From Arenimonas maotaiensis (GTDB lineage: Bacteria; Pseudomonadota; Gammaproteobacteria; Xanthomonadales; Xanthomonadaceae): 64,000 nt of DNA. Below the pieces are notes generated by a model. That model saw only the letters and a list, made by a program, of their open reading frames with translations. It made no database searches and was not told the origin of the DNA. This document shows positions 36,749-43,943 of the stretch, piece after piece; positions within the stretch are counted from its first letter, which is position 1, and each line of letters begins with the position of its first letter. A program made the position numbers and the translations under genes. The stretch is taken from the NCBI RefSeq assembly GCF_014638745.1, contig NZ_BMFO01000001.1, positions 596,591 through 660,590 of the forward strand. The letters run 5' to 3'.

Positions 36749-37180
36749 TCAGCCCGCAGGCGTGACCCGCAGCACCCCGGCCTCGACGCCGACCACGCGT
36801 ATCGGCGTGCCCTGCGGCAGGTCCGGGCCCTGAACCTGCCAAAACGCGTCGCCGACCTTGATCCGGCCTTCGCCGTTGACGATGGCCGACTCCAGGCTGA
36901 ACACCCGGTCGAGCATCTGCTCCTGCCGGCGGTTGAGCAGCGGCTGGTCGGTCTGCTCGCCGGCCTTGCGGAAGAATTTCCAGTACACCGCGACCGAAAT
37001 GAACGACAGCAGCACGAACAGCATCATCTGCGCCGGAGTGGAGAGATGGAAGCCGAGCACCAGCAGGAACACGCCGGCGGCGGCGAAACCGAACCACAGG
37101 AGCAGGATGCCCGGCGCCGCGGTTTCCAGCCCGATCAGCACCAGGGCCAGCACCGCCCAGAAGATCGCGGCGTGGCTCAT
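36749..37180 (-). CDS. NfeD-like membrane protein
   Basis: 143 residues. Two to three hydrophobic helices in the first ~75 residues, then a small beta-barrel (OB-fold) with [35 protein letters not shown] spread over 98-143. This short NfeD form is nearly always encoded beside a stomatin/SPFH protein and is thought to anchor or regulate it. ATGA overlap with the SPFH gene upstream confirms the pair. Confidence 0.9.
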   Translation of the reverse strand: MSHAAIFWAVLALVLIGLETAAPGILLLWFGFAAAGVFLLVLGFHLSTPAQMMLFVLLSFISVAVYWKFFRKAGEQTDQPLLNRRQEQMLDRVFSLESAIVNGEGRIKVGDAFWQVQGPDLPQGTPIRVVGVEAGVLRVTPAG

Positions 37181-38103
37181 TTGGCTTTATCCGGCGCCGT
37201 GCGCTCGAGGCCGGCCTTGGCCAGCTCGGCGATGCCGGCGATCGAACCCATCACGCCGGTCACTTCGGTCGGCAGGATCATCAGCTTCTGGTTCGGCGAG
37301 TTGGCGAACTGGCCGAGCGCCTCCACGTATTTCTGCGCCACGAAGTAATTGATGGCCTGCACGTCGCCGGCGGAGATGGCGTCCGACACCAGCTGCGTGG
37401 CCTTGGCCTCGGCCTCGGCCAGGCGTTCGCGCGCCTCGGCCTCGCGGAACGCGGCCTCGCGCTTGCCCTCGGCCTGCAGGATGGCGCCCTGCTTCTCGCC
37501 TTCGGCGCGCAGGATTTCGGCCTGGCGCAGGCCTTCGGCCTCCAGGATGTTGGCGCGCTTCTCGCGTTCGGCCTTCATCTGCCGGGCCATGGCGTCGACC
37601 AGGTCGCGCGGCGGCTGGATGTCCTTGAGTTCGATGCGGTTGACCTTGATGCCCCAGGGATGCGTCGCCTGATCGACCACGTTGAGCAGCTTGGCGTTGA
37701 TCTCGTCGCGCTTGGACAGCGATTCGTCCAGGTCCATCGAACCGATGGCGGTGCGGATGTTGGTCATCACCAGGGCGATGGTGGCCTGTTGCAGGTCAGA
37801 CACCTCGTAGGCGGCCTTGGCGGCGTCGAGCACCTGGAAGAACACCACGCCGTCGACCTTGACCACGGCGTTGTCCTTGGTGATGACGTCCTGCGACGGG
37901 ATGTCGAGCACCTGCTCCATCATGTTCACCTTGCGGCCGATGTCCTGCATGATCGGAATCAGGATGTGCAGGCCCGGCTCGAGCGTCTTGGTGTATTTGC
38001 CGAAGGTCTCGACCGTCCACTGGAAGCCCTGGGGCACCATGCGCACGGCCTTGTACAGCACCATGAGGGTGAAGAACAGCAACGCGATATACAGGACATT
38101 CAT
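37177..38103 (-). CDS. SPFH/stomatin-family membrane scaffold protein (QmcA-like)
   Basis: 308 residues. One N-terminal membrane helix (about 3-22), an SPFH/band-7 domain (about 25-190, with [21 protein letters not shown]), and a long Glu/Ala/Arg helix (about 190-245) used for oligomerisation. E. coli QmcA forms large cage-like assemblies on the inner membrane. No protease gene is next to it. Divergent from the ECF sigma operon, with a direct repeat between them. Confidence 0.92.
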   Translation of the reverse strand: MNVLYIALLFFTLMVLYKAVRMVPQGFQWTVETFGKYTKTLEPGLHILIPIMQDIGRKVNMMEQVLDIPSQDVITKDNAVVKVDGVVFFQVLDAAKAAYEVSDLQQATIALVMTNIRTAIGSMDLDESLSKRDEINAKLLNVVDQATHPWGIKVNRIELKDIQPPRDLVDAMARQMKAEREKRANILEAEGLRQAEILRAEGEKQGAILQAEGKREAAFREAEARERLAEAEAKATQLVSDAISAGDVQAINYFVAQKYVEALGQFANSPNQKLMILPTEVTGVMGSIAGIAELAKAGLERTAPDKAK

Positions 38104-38132
38104 GACGGCACCTTCGGGGTAGTGTTCGACCT

Positions 38133-38138
38133 ATTATA
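38133..38138 (-). promoter_or_regulatory. Candidate -10 box of the stomatin-nfeD operon
   Basis: Perfect TATAAT on the minus strand, 30 bp before the start codon. No acceptable -35 hexamer exists at 16-18 bp spacing; that place is taken by a direct repeat, as in activator-dependent promoters. Confidence 0.5.
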
Positions 38139-38165
38139 GGGAGCATTCCGATTACGGGAGCATTC
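38139..38165. repeat. Direct repeat of GGGAGCATTC, 17 bp period
   Basis: Two exact copies of a 10-mer at 38139-38148 and 38156-38165, separated by CGATTAC. The first abuts the TATAAT box of the stomatin operon and the second covers the -35 position; the pair also sits 40-65 bp before the sigma-factor start. Confidence 0.6.
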
Positions 38166-38168
38166 AGC

Positions 38169-38204
38169 ATGGCTGCGACCCTTTCCGCCCGCCGGACATC
38201 CTAG
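38169..38204 (+). other. Possible 11-codon leader peptide overlapping the sigma-factor start
   Basis: ATG to TAG reading frame encoding MAATLSARRTS, whose TAG shares its G with the GTG start of the ECF sigma gene (TAGTG). It would couple sigma translation to a short upstream peptide. No strong ribosome binding site is visible, so coincidence is quite possible. Confidence 0.25.
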
Positions 38205-38782
38205 TGACTGTGAGCCATCCGTCCAACTTCGCCATCGAGGTGCCCGACAGCCTGATCCAGCGCGCCAAGCGCGGCGACGGCACGGCCTTCGAACAGATCT
38301 ACCGCCGGTTCGAGCGGCCGGTGTACACCTTGGCGTTGCGCCTGTGCGGTCAGCCCTCGGAGGCCCAGGACGTGCTGCAGGACGCGATGCTCAAGGCGAT
38401 GACCCGCATCGGCGACTTCAAGGGCCATTCGCCGTTCTGGGGCTGGCTGCGGCAGATCGCGGTGAACGAGGCGCTGATGCGCCTGCGCCGCTCGGCCAAA
38501 GGCTTCAAGGAAGACGACGTGTACGAGGCCGAGCTGCCCGACACCGCGACGCTGCTGCCTTTGCGCGCGGCCGAGGCCGGACAGCTGCTGGACGCGCTGC
38601 GAACGCTGCCGCCGGTGACCCGCTCGGTGCTGTGGCTTTACCACGCGGAAGGCTTCACCCACGAGGAAATCGCCGGACAGATGGGCAAGACCGTCTCGTT
38701 CTCCAAATCGCAACTGGCCCGCGGCACCCGCAAGCTGCGCGAATCGCTGGCCATCGACATCCCCGCAGGAACCCGCATATGA
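38204..38782 (+). CDS. ECF-type RNA polymerase sigma factor
   Basis: 192 residues, sigma-70 family group 4. Region 2 covers about 22-95 (DVLQDAMLKAMTRI, then FWGWLRQIAVNEALMRLRR) and region 4 about 125-180 (LPPVTRSVLWLYHAEGFTHEEIAGQMGKTVSFSKSQL). Such factors redirect polymerase to envelope or stress promoters when their anti-sigma is inactivated. The GTG start at 38204 is the first in frame; a GTG two codons on is also possible. The stop overlaps the next gene by ATGA, which is a membrane protein fitting the anti-sigma slot. Group membership beyond ECF is not clear. Confidence 0.9.
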   Translation: MTVSHPSNFAIEVPDSLIQRAKRGDGTAFEQIYRRFERPVYTLALRLCGQPSEAQDVLQDAMLKAMTRIGDFKGHSPFWGWLRQIAVNEALMRLRRSAKGFKEDDVYEAELPDTATLLPLRAAEAGQLLDALRTLPPVTRSVLWLYHAEGFTHEEIAGQMGKTVSFSKSQLARGTRKLRESLAIDIPAGTRI

Positions 38783-39273
38783 CCGAAACCATCGAACTCT
38801 CATCCGCCCTGCGCAGGCTGCCGCTGGAGGCCCCGCCGCACAGCGCCTGGCCGGCGGTGCAGGCGCAGTTGCCGAAACGCCCCGCGTGGCCGACATGGCC
38901 GGCGGCCGCCGCGGCCGCGGCCGTGCTGCTGGCGGTCTTGTTCCAATTCACCGGCCAACCGCCGGCGACCGGCACGCCGGCCGGCGCGCTCGAACCGCTG
39001 ATGGCGCGCTCGGCGCAGTTGGAATCGGCGTTTTACGCCCAGCAGGACGACGCCATCTCCAGCGCCAGCGTGATCGCCGCCAACCTGAACCTGGAAGAGC
39101 AGCTGGCTGCCATCGACACCGAACTCGGCACGCAACCCGCAACCGCACGGGCCGAGGCCCTCTGGCGGCAACGCATCGAACTGCTCGACCAAGGCATCCG
39201 GCTGAACCGCGACAACGCCGACTACAACGCCCGCGGCCAGAGTTTCGACCTGGCCTTGGCCAGCACCGACTGA
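38779..39273 (+). CDS. Putative anti-sigma factor, single-pass membrane protein
   Basis: 164 residues. A cytoplasmic N-terminus of about 35 residues, one hydrophobic helix (about 37-55, Ala-rich then VLLAVLFQF), and a periplasmic domain of about 105 residues predicted helical. The zinc-binding HxxxCxxC motif of the common ZAS class is absent. The call rests on position (overlapping an ECF sigma gene), length and topology; the protein itself matches no family I can name with certainty. Confidence 0.65.
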   Translation: MTETIELSSALRRLPLEAPPHSAWPAVQAQLPKRPAWPTWPAAAAAAAVLLAVLFQFTGQPPATGTPAGALEPLMARSAQLESAFYAQQDDAISSASVIAANLNLEEQLAAIDTELGTQPATARAEALWRQRIELLDQGIRLNRDNADYNARGQSFDLALASTD

Positions 39274-39305
39274 TTCATCCCCGATTCCACCCCAGGAGTA
39301 CGCCC

Positions 39306-40340
39306 ATGAACGCCAAACGACATCTGATTCCCCTGATTCTGGCCTCCGGCCTGATCGCCGGCTCCGCCGCCGCGCAGACCGCCGCCAGCCCCGAAGAGCA
39401 GAAAGCGGCCCGCGCCGAAATCGAAACCCTGACCAAACGCATCGAAGAACTCTCGAAGAAGCTGGGGCCGGACTCCGGCGTGCACATCACCCTCATCGAA
39501 CGCAGCGCCGACGGCAAGACCGTGGAGCGCCGCGTGGTCCGCACCGCGCCCGACGGCAAAGGCATGATGGCGCCGCGCGAACCGGGCGAGATGCGTAAGC
39601 GCATCGAGATGCGGCGCGCCGGCGTGGCGCAGGTCGGTATCGGCGTGGTGCTGGCGCCGGAAGCGGACGGCAAGGGCGCCAAACTCGCCGCGGTCTCGCC
39701 CAGCGGCCCGGCCAAGGACGCCGGACTGCAGGCCGGCGACGTGATCACCGCGGTCAACGGCAAGGCGGTGTCGGACGTGGCGCAGACCCGCGCCGCGCTG
39801 GCCGGCCTGAAGGAAGGCCAAGCGGTGAACATCGGCTACCGCCGCGCCGGCAAGAACGCCACGGCCAGCCTGAAGGCCGCCGCCATCGCGCCGCAGATGG
39901 TGATCAACCGCGAACGCCGCGGCATGGACCATGGCGGCCGCGGCGAGCGCGGCTTCGCCCTCGCCACGCGCTGGCATGGCCTGAACATGGCCGAGATCAA
40001 TCCGCAGCTGGGCCGCTACTTCGGCGCGTCCGCCGGCGTGCTGGTGCTCAGCCCGAAGGCGGAGTTCCCGCAGCTGCAGGCCGGCGACGTGATCGTCAAG
40101 GTCGACGGCAAGGCGGTCGGCAACGCCCGCGAGGTGCTGCAGGCCATGCGCGGCAAGGACGAGGGCAGCAAGGTCACGCTCGACATCCTGCGCGACCGCA
40201 AGGCCCAGCGCGTGACCGTGACCGTGCCGAAGGCGCGCGCCTTCAACCGGCCGGTGCCGCCCGCACCGCCCGCACCGCCGGCTCCCCCTGCGCCACCGCG
40301 GACGGCGATGTTGGAACCGGAAACCCTGCGCTTCCTGTAA
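39306..40340 (+). CDS. Periplasmic protein with two PDZ domains
   Basis: 344 residues: signal peptide (ending SAAAQ, about 1-24), a helical coiled segment (about 28-55, ETLTKRIEELSKKL), first PDZ domain about 100-185 (AGVAQVGIGVVL ... GLQAGDVITAVNGKAVSD), second PDZ about 210-310 (FPQLQAGDVIVKVDGKAV), and a Pro/Ala-rich tail with (PPA)n. Both domains have a DegP-like layout, but there is no trypsin-like protease domain, so this is not MucD/DegP. It is 33 bp behind the anti-sigma gene and may sense misfolded envelope proteins or bind the anti-sigma; this is inference. Confidence 0.8.
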   Translation: MNAKRHLIPLILASGLIAGSAAAQTAASPEEQKAARAEIETLTKRIEELSKKLGPDSGVHITLIERSADGKTVERRVVRTAPDGKGMMAPREPGEMRKRIEMRRAGVAQVGIGVVLAPEADGKGAKLAAVSPSGPAKDAGLQAGDVITAVNGKAVSDVAQTRAALAGLKEGQAVNIGYRRAGKNATASLKAAAIAPQMVINRERRGMDHGGRGERGFALATRWHGLNMAEINPQLGRYFGASAGVLVLSPKAEFPQLQAGDVIVKVDGKAVGNAREVLQAMRGKDEGSKVTLDILRDRKAQRVTVTVPKARAFNRPVPPAPPAPPAPPAPPRTAMLEPETLRFL

Positions 40341-40365
40341 TCAACGGACGACCGCAACACCAACG

Positions 40366-40391
40366 AAAAACCCGGCAATTGCCGGGTTTTT
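40366..40391 (+). terminator. Intrinsic terminator of the sigma/anti-sigma/PDZ operon
   Basis: Palindromic hairpin AAAAACCCGGCAATTGCCGGGTTTTT with T5 after the plus-strand stem, 26 bp past the PDZ gene stop. Confidence 0.9.
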
Positions 40392-40474
40392 CCGTTTCCG
40401 GCGCACGGCCTCGCTTGCCCAGAACGCCGCCGTAGACTACCCTTTGACGGATATTCACACCGGATTCCCTCCCC

Positions 40475-41803
40475 ATGAGTCATGTGCTTTTCGGCCTGTT
40501 CGGCTTGGCCTGCCTGCTGGCCCTCGCCTTCCTGTTCTCCAGCAACAAACGCGCCGTCGATTGGAAGCTGGTGGCGACCGGCGTGGTGCTGCAGGTGCTG
40601 TTCGCCGCCTTCGTGCTGCTGACCAGCTGGGGCAGCGCCATCTTCGAAAGCCTGGGCCAGCTGTTCGTGACCCTGATCGGCTTCACCAACGAAGGCTCGA
40701 AGATGATCCTCGGCGGCATGGCCGACCAGGACAAATACGGCTTCGTGTTCATCTTCCACGCCCTGCCGACGGTGATCTTCTTCGCTTCGTTCATGGCGGT
40801 GCTGTACCACTTCGGCGTGATGCAGTGGGTGGTGAAGATCATGGCGATGGCGATCACCAGGATCATGCGCGTATCCGGCGCCGAGACCACTTCGGTGTGC
40901 GCCAGCGTGTTCATCGGCCAGACCGAGGCGCCGCTGACCGTGCGTCCCTACATCAATAAGATGACCGACTCCGAGCTGCTGACCATGATGATCGGCGGCA
41001 TGGCGCACATCGCCGGCGGCGTGATGGCGATCTACATCGGCATGCTGGCCGGCACCGACCCGGCGATGCAGCAGATGTACGCCAAGCACTTTCTGGCGGC
41101 CTCGATCATGGCCGCGCCGGCGACCCTGCTGATCGCCAAGATCCTGATTCCGGAAACCGGCGAGCCGCTGACCCGCGGCAAGGTCAGCGTGCATGTGGAG
41201 AAGGAAAGCAAGAACGTGATCGACGCCGCCGCCGCCGGCGCCTCCGACGGCATGAAGCTGGCCATCAACATCGCCGCCATGCTGCTGGCGTTCGTGGCGC
41301 TGATCGCCATGCTGAACGCCGTGATCGGCTGGTTCGGCGACCTGCACCTGTCCGGCTACCAGAGCATCAACATGATTCTGAACGAAGGCGCCGCCGCCGC
41401 CGCCGCGCCGGTCAAGCTCAACCTCGGCCTGATCCTGGGCTACCTGCTGGCGCCGATCGCCTGGGTCATCGGCATCGAATGGAACGACGCGGTCATCGCC
41501 GGCGGCCTGATCGGCCAGAAGATCGTGCTGAACGAATTCATCGCCTATCTGCAGCTGGCGCAGACCCCGATCGGCGACGGCGCCGGCGCGATCAGCGAAC
41601 ACTCGCGCCTGATCCTGACCTACGCGCTGTGCGGCTTCGCCAACTTCGCCTCGATCGCCATCCAGATCGGCGGCATCGGTTCGCTGGCGCCGGAACGCCG
41701 TTCCGACCTGGCCCGCTTCGGCCTGCGCGCGGTGCTCGGCGGCTCGATCGCCACCCTGATGACCGCCACCATCGCGGGCGTGCTGCTGCAGCTCGGAGCC
41801 TGA
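40475..41803 (+). CDS. nupC: Concentrative nucleoside transporter, NupC/CNT family
   Basis: 442 residues, about 10 membrane helices. CNT signature segments are seen: an early FVFIFHALPTVIFFASFMAVLYHFG hydrophobic stretch, SGAETTSVCASVFIGQTEAPL, and the later GFANFASIAIQIGGIGSLAPERR with conserved ions/substrate-contacting residues. It takes up nucleosides with Na+ or H+. TGA is one base before the ribokinase ATG, so the two are co-transcribed, which fits ribose recovery from nucleosides. A weak TAGACT -10 box lies at 40433-40438. Confidence 0.94.
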   Translation: MSHVLFGLFGLACLLALAFLFSSNKRAVDWKLVATGVVLQVLFAAFVLLTSWGSAIFESLGQLFVTLIGFTNEGSKMILGGMADQDKYGFVFIFHALPTVIFFASFMAVLYHFGVMQWVVKIMAMAITRIMRVSGAETTSVCASVFIGQTEAPLTVRPYINKMTDSELLTMMIGGMAHIAGGVMAIYIGMLAGTDPAMQQMYAKHFLAASIMAAPATLLIAKILIPETGEPLTRGKVSVHVEKESKNVIDAAAAGASDGMKLAINIAAMLLAFVALIAMLNAVIGWFGDLHLSGYQSINMILNEGAAAAAAPVKLNLGLILGYLLAPIAWVIGIEWNDAVIAGGLIGQKIVLNEFIAYLQLAQTPIGDGAGAISEHSRLILTYALCGFANFASIAIQIGGIGSLAPERRSDLARFGLRAVLGGSIATLMTATIAGVLLQLGA

Positions 41804-41804
41804 G

Positions 41805-42725
41805 ATGATCGTCGTGGCGGGCTCCTACAACCAGGATCTGGTTTGGCGCACGCCACGTTGCCCGGAAGCCGGTGAAACCCGCACCGGTCGTTTTTCCCAA
41901 GGCCCGGGCGGCAAGGGCTTCAACCAAGCCATGGCCGCGCACCGGCTGGGCTGTCCGACCCTATTCGTCGCCGCGCTCGGCGACGACACGCTGGCCGATG
42001 CCGCCCGCGCGTTGGCCGCGCGCGAGGAACTCGACTGCGCCTGGCAGTGCGTCGCCGGCTCGGCCACCGGCAACGCTGCCATCTGGTTGGACGATGCCGG
42101 CCAGAACCGCATACTGGTCGACTTGGCGGCCAACCTGCGGCTGTCGCCCGCGCACATCGAGGCGCAGGCCGACGCCATCCGCGCCGCGCGCCTGCTGCTG
42201 GTGCAGCAGGAAATCGGCCTGGAGGCCGCGCTGGCGGCCCTGCGCATCGCCAAGGCCGCCGATGTGCGCTGTCTGGTCAATCCGGCGCCGGCCCTGCCGG
42301 GAGCCGCCGAGCTGCACGCGTTGGCCGACATCCTGAGCCCGAATGAAAGCGAGTTCGCCGCCCTGTTGCAGGGTCTGGGCGAACACGTCGACGCCGACAC
42401 CGTGGCCGGAATGGCGCACGACGACCTGCATGCGTTGGCGCGCCGCCTGCCCTGCCCCGATACCGTCATCACGCTCGGCAACCACGGCGCCTTGCTGAGC
42501 ATGCCGTCCGGTTTCCACCACTTCCCTGCGCCGCAGGTCGCCGTGCGCGACAGCACCGGCGCCGGCGACTGCTTCAACGGCGCCTTGGCGGCCGAATTGG
42601 CGCACGGCGCGGCGTTGCCCGACGCCTGCGCGTTCGCAGTCCGGGCCGCGTCCTGCAAGGTGGAGCGCCCGGGCGCGGCGCTGGCGATGCCGACCCGCGC
42701 CGACATCCGCGCCCGCTTCGGCTGA
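41805..42725 (+). CDS. Ribokinase-like PfkB-family carbohydrate kinase
   Basis: 306 residues. PfkB signature 1 region GPGGKGFNQAMAA (about 31-43) and signature 2 DSTGAGDCFNGALAAEL (about 247-263), with the catalytic Asp in GAGD. Best fit is ribokinase (ribose to ribose 5-phosphate). It is translationally linked to nupC, suggesting use of ribose freed from imported nucleosides, but no nucleoside hydrolase is in the window. 4 bp before dusB. Confidence 0.85.
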   Translation: MIVVAGSYNQDLVWRTPRCPEAGETRTGRFSQGPGGKGFNQAMAAHRLGCPTLFVAALGDDTLADAARALAAREELDCAWQCVAGSATGNAAIWLDDAGQNRILVDLAANLRLSPAHIEAQADAIRAARLLLVQQEIGLEAALAALRIAKAADVRCLVNPAPALPGAAELHALADILSPNESEFAALLQGLGEHVDADTVAGMAHDDLHALARRLPCPDTVITLGNHGALLSMPSGFHHFPAPQVAVRDSTGAGDCFNGALAAELAHGAALPDACAFAVRAASCKVERPGAALAMPTRADIRARFG

Positions 42726-42728
42726 ACC

Positions 42729-43712
42729 ATGCATATCGGGCCGCACGCGATCACGCCGACGCTGATGCTGGCGCCGATGGCCGGCGTCACCGACAAGCCG
42801 TTCCGCATCCTGTGCAAGCGCATGGGCGCCGGGTTATGCGTTTCGGAGATGACCATCTCCGACCCGCGCTTCTGGCGCACCAACAAATCCGTGCACCGCA
42901 TGGATCACCGCGGCGAACCCGAGCCGGTGTCGGTTCAGATCGCCGGCACCGATCCCAAGCAGTTGGCCGACGCCGCGCGCTTCAACGTCGACCACGGCGC
43001 GCAGATCATCGACATCAACATGGGTTGCCCGGCCAAGAAGATCTGCAACGTGCTGGCCGGTTCGGCGCTGATGCGCGATGAACGACTGGTGGCCGACATC
43101 CTGAGTGCGGTGGTAAGCGCGGTCGACGTACCGGTCACGCTCAAGATCCGCACCGGCTGGAGTCCGGAGACGCGCAACGCGGTGGCCATCGGCCGCCTGG
43201 CGCAGGACTGCGGCATCCGGTCGCTGGCCGTGCACGGCCGCACCCGGCAGGACTTCTACACCGGCAGCGCCGAATACGACACCATCCGCGCGGTCAAGCA
43301 GGCGCTGTCGATTCCGGTGGTGGCCAACGGCGACATCAACGACCCGCGCAAGGCCAAGGCCGTACTCGACTACACCGGCGCCGACGCGGTGATGGTCGGC
43401 CGTGCCGCCCAAGGCCGGCCCTGGATCTTCCGGCAGATCGGGCATTACCTGGAAACCGGCGAACTGCTGCCGGAGCCGCCGGTCGCCTTCATCGCCGAGA
43501 CCCTGCTCGGCCATCTGCGGCAGCTGCACGAATTCTACGGCGAGCCGCAAGGCGTGCGCATCGCCCGCAAGCACCTGGGCTGGTACAGCGCCGAGCAGGC
43601 CGATGCCGCCGACTTCCGGGCCCGGGTCAACCGGGCCGAAACCGCCGCCGAGCAGGTCGCGATCACCGAGGACTACTTCGGCGGGTTGGCGGAGCGGGCG
43701 GCAGCGGCCTAA
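42729..43712 (+). CDS. dusB: tRNA-dihydrouridine synthase DusB
   Basis: 327 residues, FMN TIM-barrel Dus family. Start MLAPMAGVTDKPFR, catalytic Cys100 in NMGCPAKK, RTGW, and VANGDIND with GADAVMVGRAAQGRPWIF. Reduces uridine in the tRNA D-loop with NADPH. In E. coli dusB is followed by fis; here no fis follows, and the gene instead stands before the glycine riboswitch. The kinase gene ends 3 bases before its ATG, so it is co-transcribed with nupC. Confidence 0.93.
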   Translation: MHIGPHAITPTLMLAPMAGVTDKPFRILCKRMGAGLCVSEMTISDPRFWRTNKSVHRMDHRGEPEPVSVQIAGTDPKQLADAARFNVDHGAQIIDINMGCPAKKICNVLAGSALMRDERLVADILSAVVSAVDVPVTLKIRTGWSPETRNAVAIGRLAQDCGIRSLAVHGRTRQDFYTGSAEYDTIRAVKQALSIPVVANGDINDPRKAKAVLDYTGADAVMVGRAAQGRPWIFRQIGHYLETGELLPEPPVAFIAETLLGHLRQLHEFYGEPQGVRIARKHLGWYSAEQADAADFRARVNRAETAAEQVAITEDYFGGLAERAAAA

Positions 43713-43723
43713 GGCCCGGCGGG

Positions 43724-43732
43724 TGGTATAAT
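43724..43732 (+). promoter_or_regulatory. Extended -10 promoter of the gcvP leader
   Basis: TGGTATAAT: a perfect TATAAT (43727-43732) preceded by TG one base upstream. Extended -10 promoters do not need a -35, and none is seen. The expected start lies just before the riboswitch. Confidence 0.7.
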
Positions 43733-43739
43733 CCCGATG

Positions 43740-43892
43740 CCGTGCGGGAGAGACTGGAACCGCCCAGCGCCGAAGGAGCAACCGCCCCGGAAACTCTCAG
43801 GCCAAAGGACCGTACGGCGTCCAACACTCTGAAAAACGGTGCCGACGCACCTGCCGAAGGGATAACGTTCTCAGGCGAACAGACAGAGGGGG
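43740..43892 (+). promoter_or_regulatory. Tandem glycine riboswitch
   Basis: Two glycine aptamers in a row. The first (about 43740-43817) opens with CCGTGCGG closed by CCGTACGG and carries GGGAGAGAC, CCGAAGGAGCAA and CTCTCAGG. The second (about 43822-43892) carries CTCTG, CCGAAGGGATAA and TCTCAGGCGAACAGACAGAG. Both keep the conserved GGAxAG/CUCUCAGGC core of this class. In known cases glycine binding turns on glycine cleavage genes. A GCCGGGC/GCCCGGC hairpin at 43900-43920 between aptamer and gcvP start is the likely expression platform; there is no T run after it, so control may be at translation. Confidence 0.95.
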
Positions 43893-43943
43893 CGCCGCCG
43901 CCGGGCAGGCAAGGCCCGGCTTCCGCCGCGCCCGAGACCCGCC

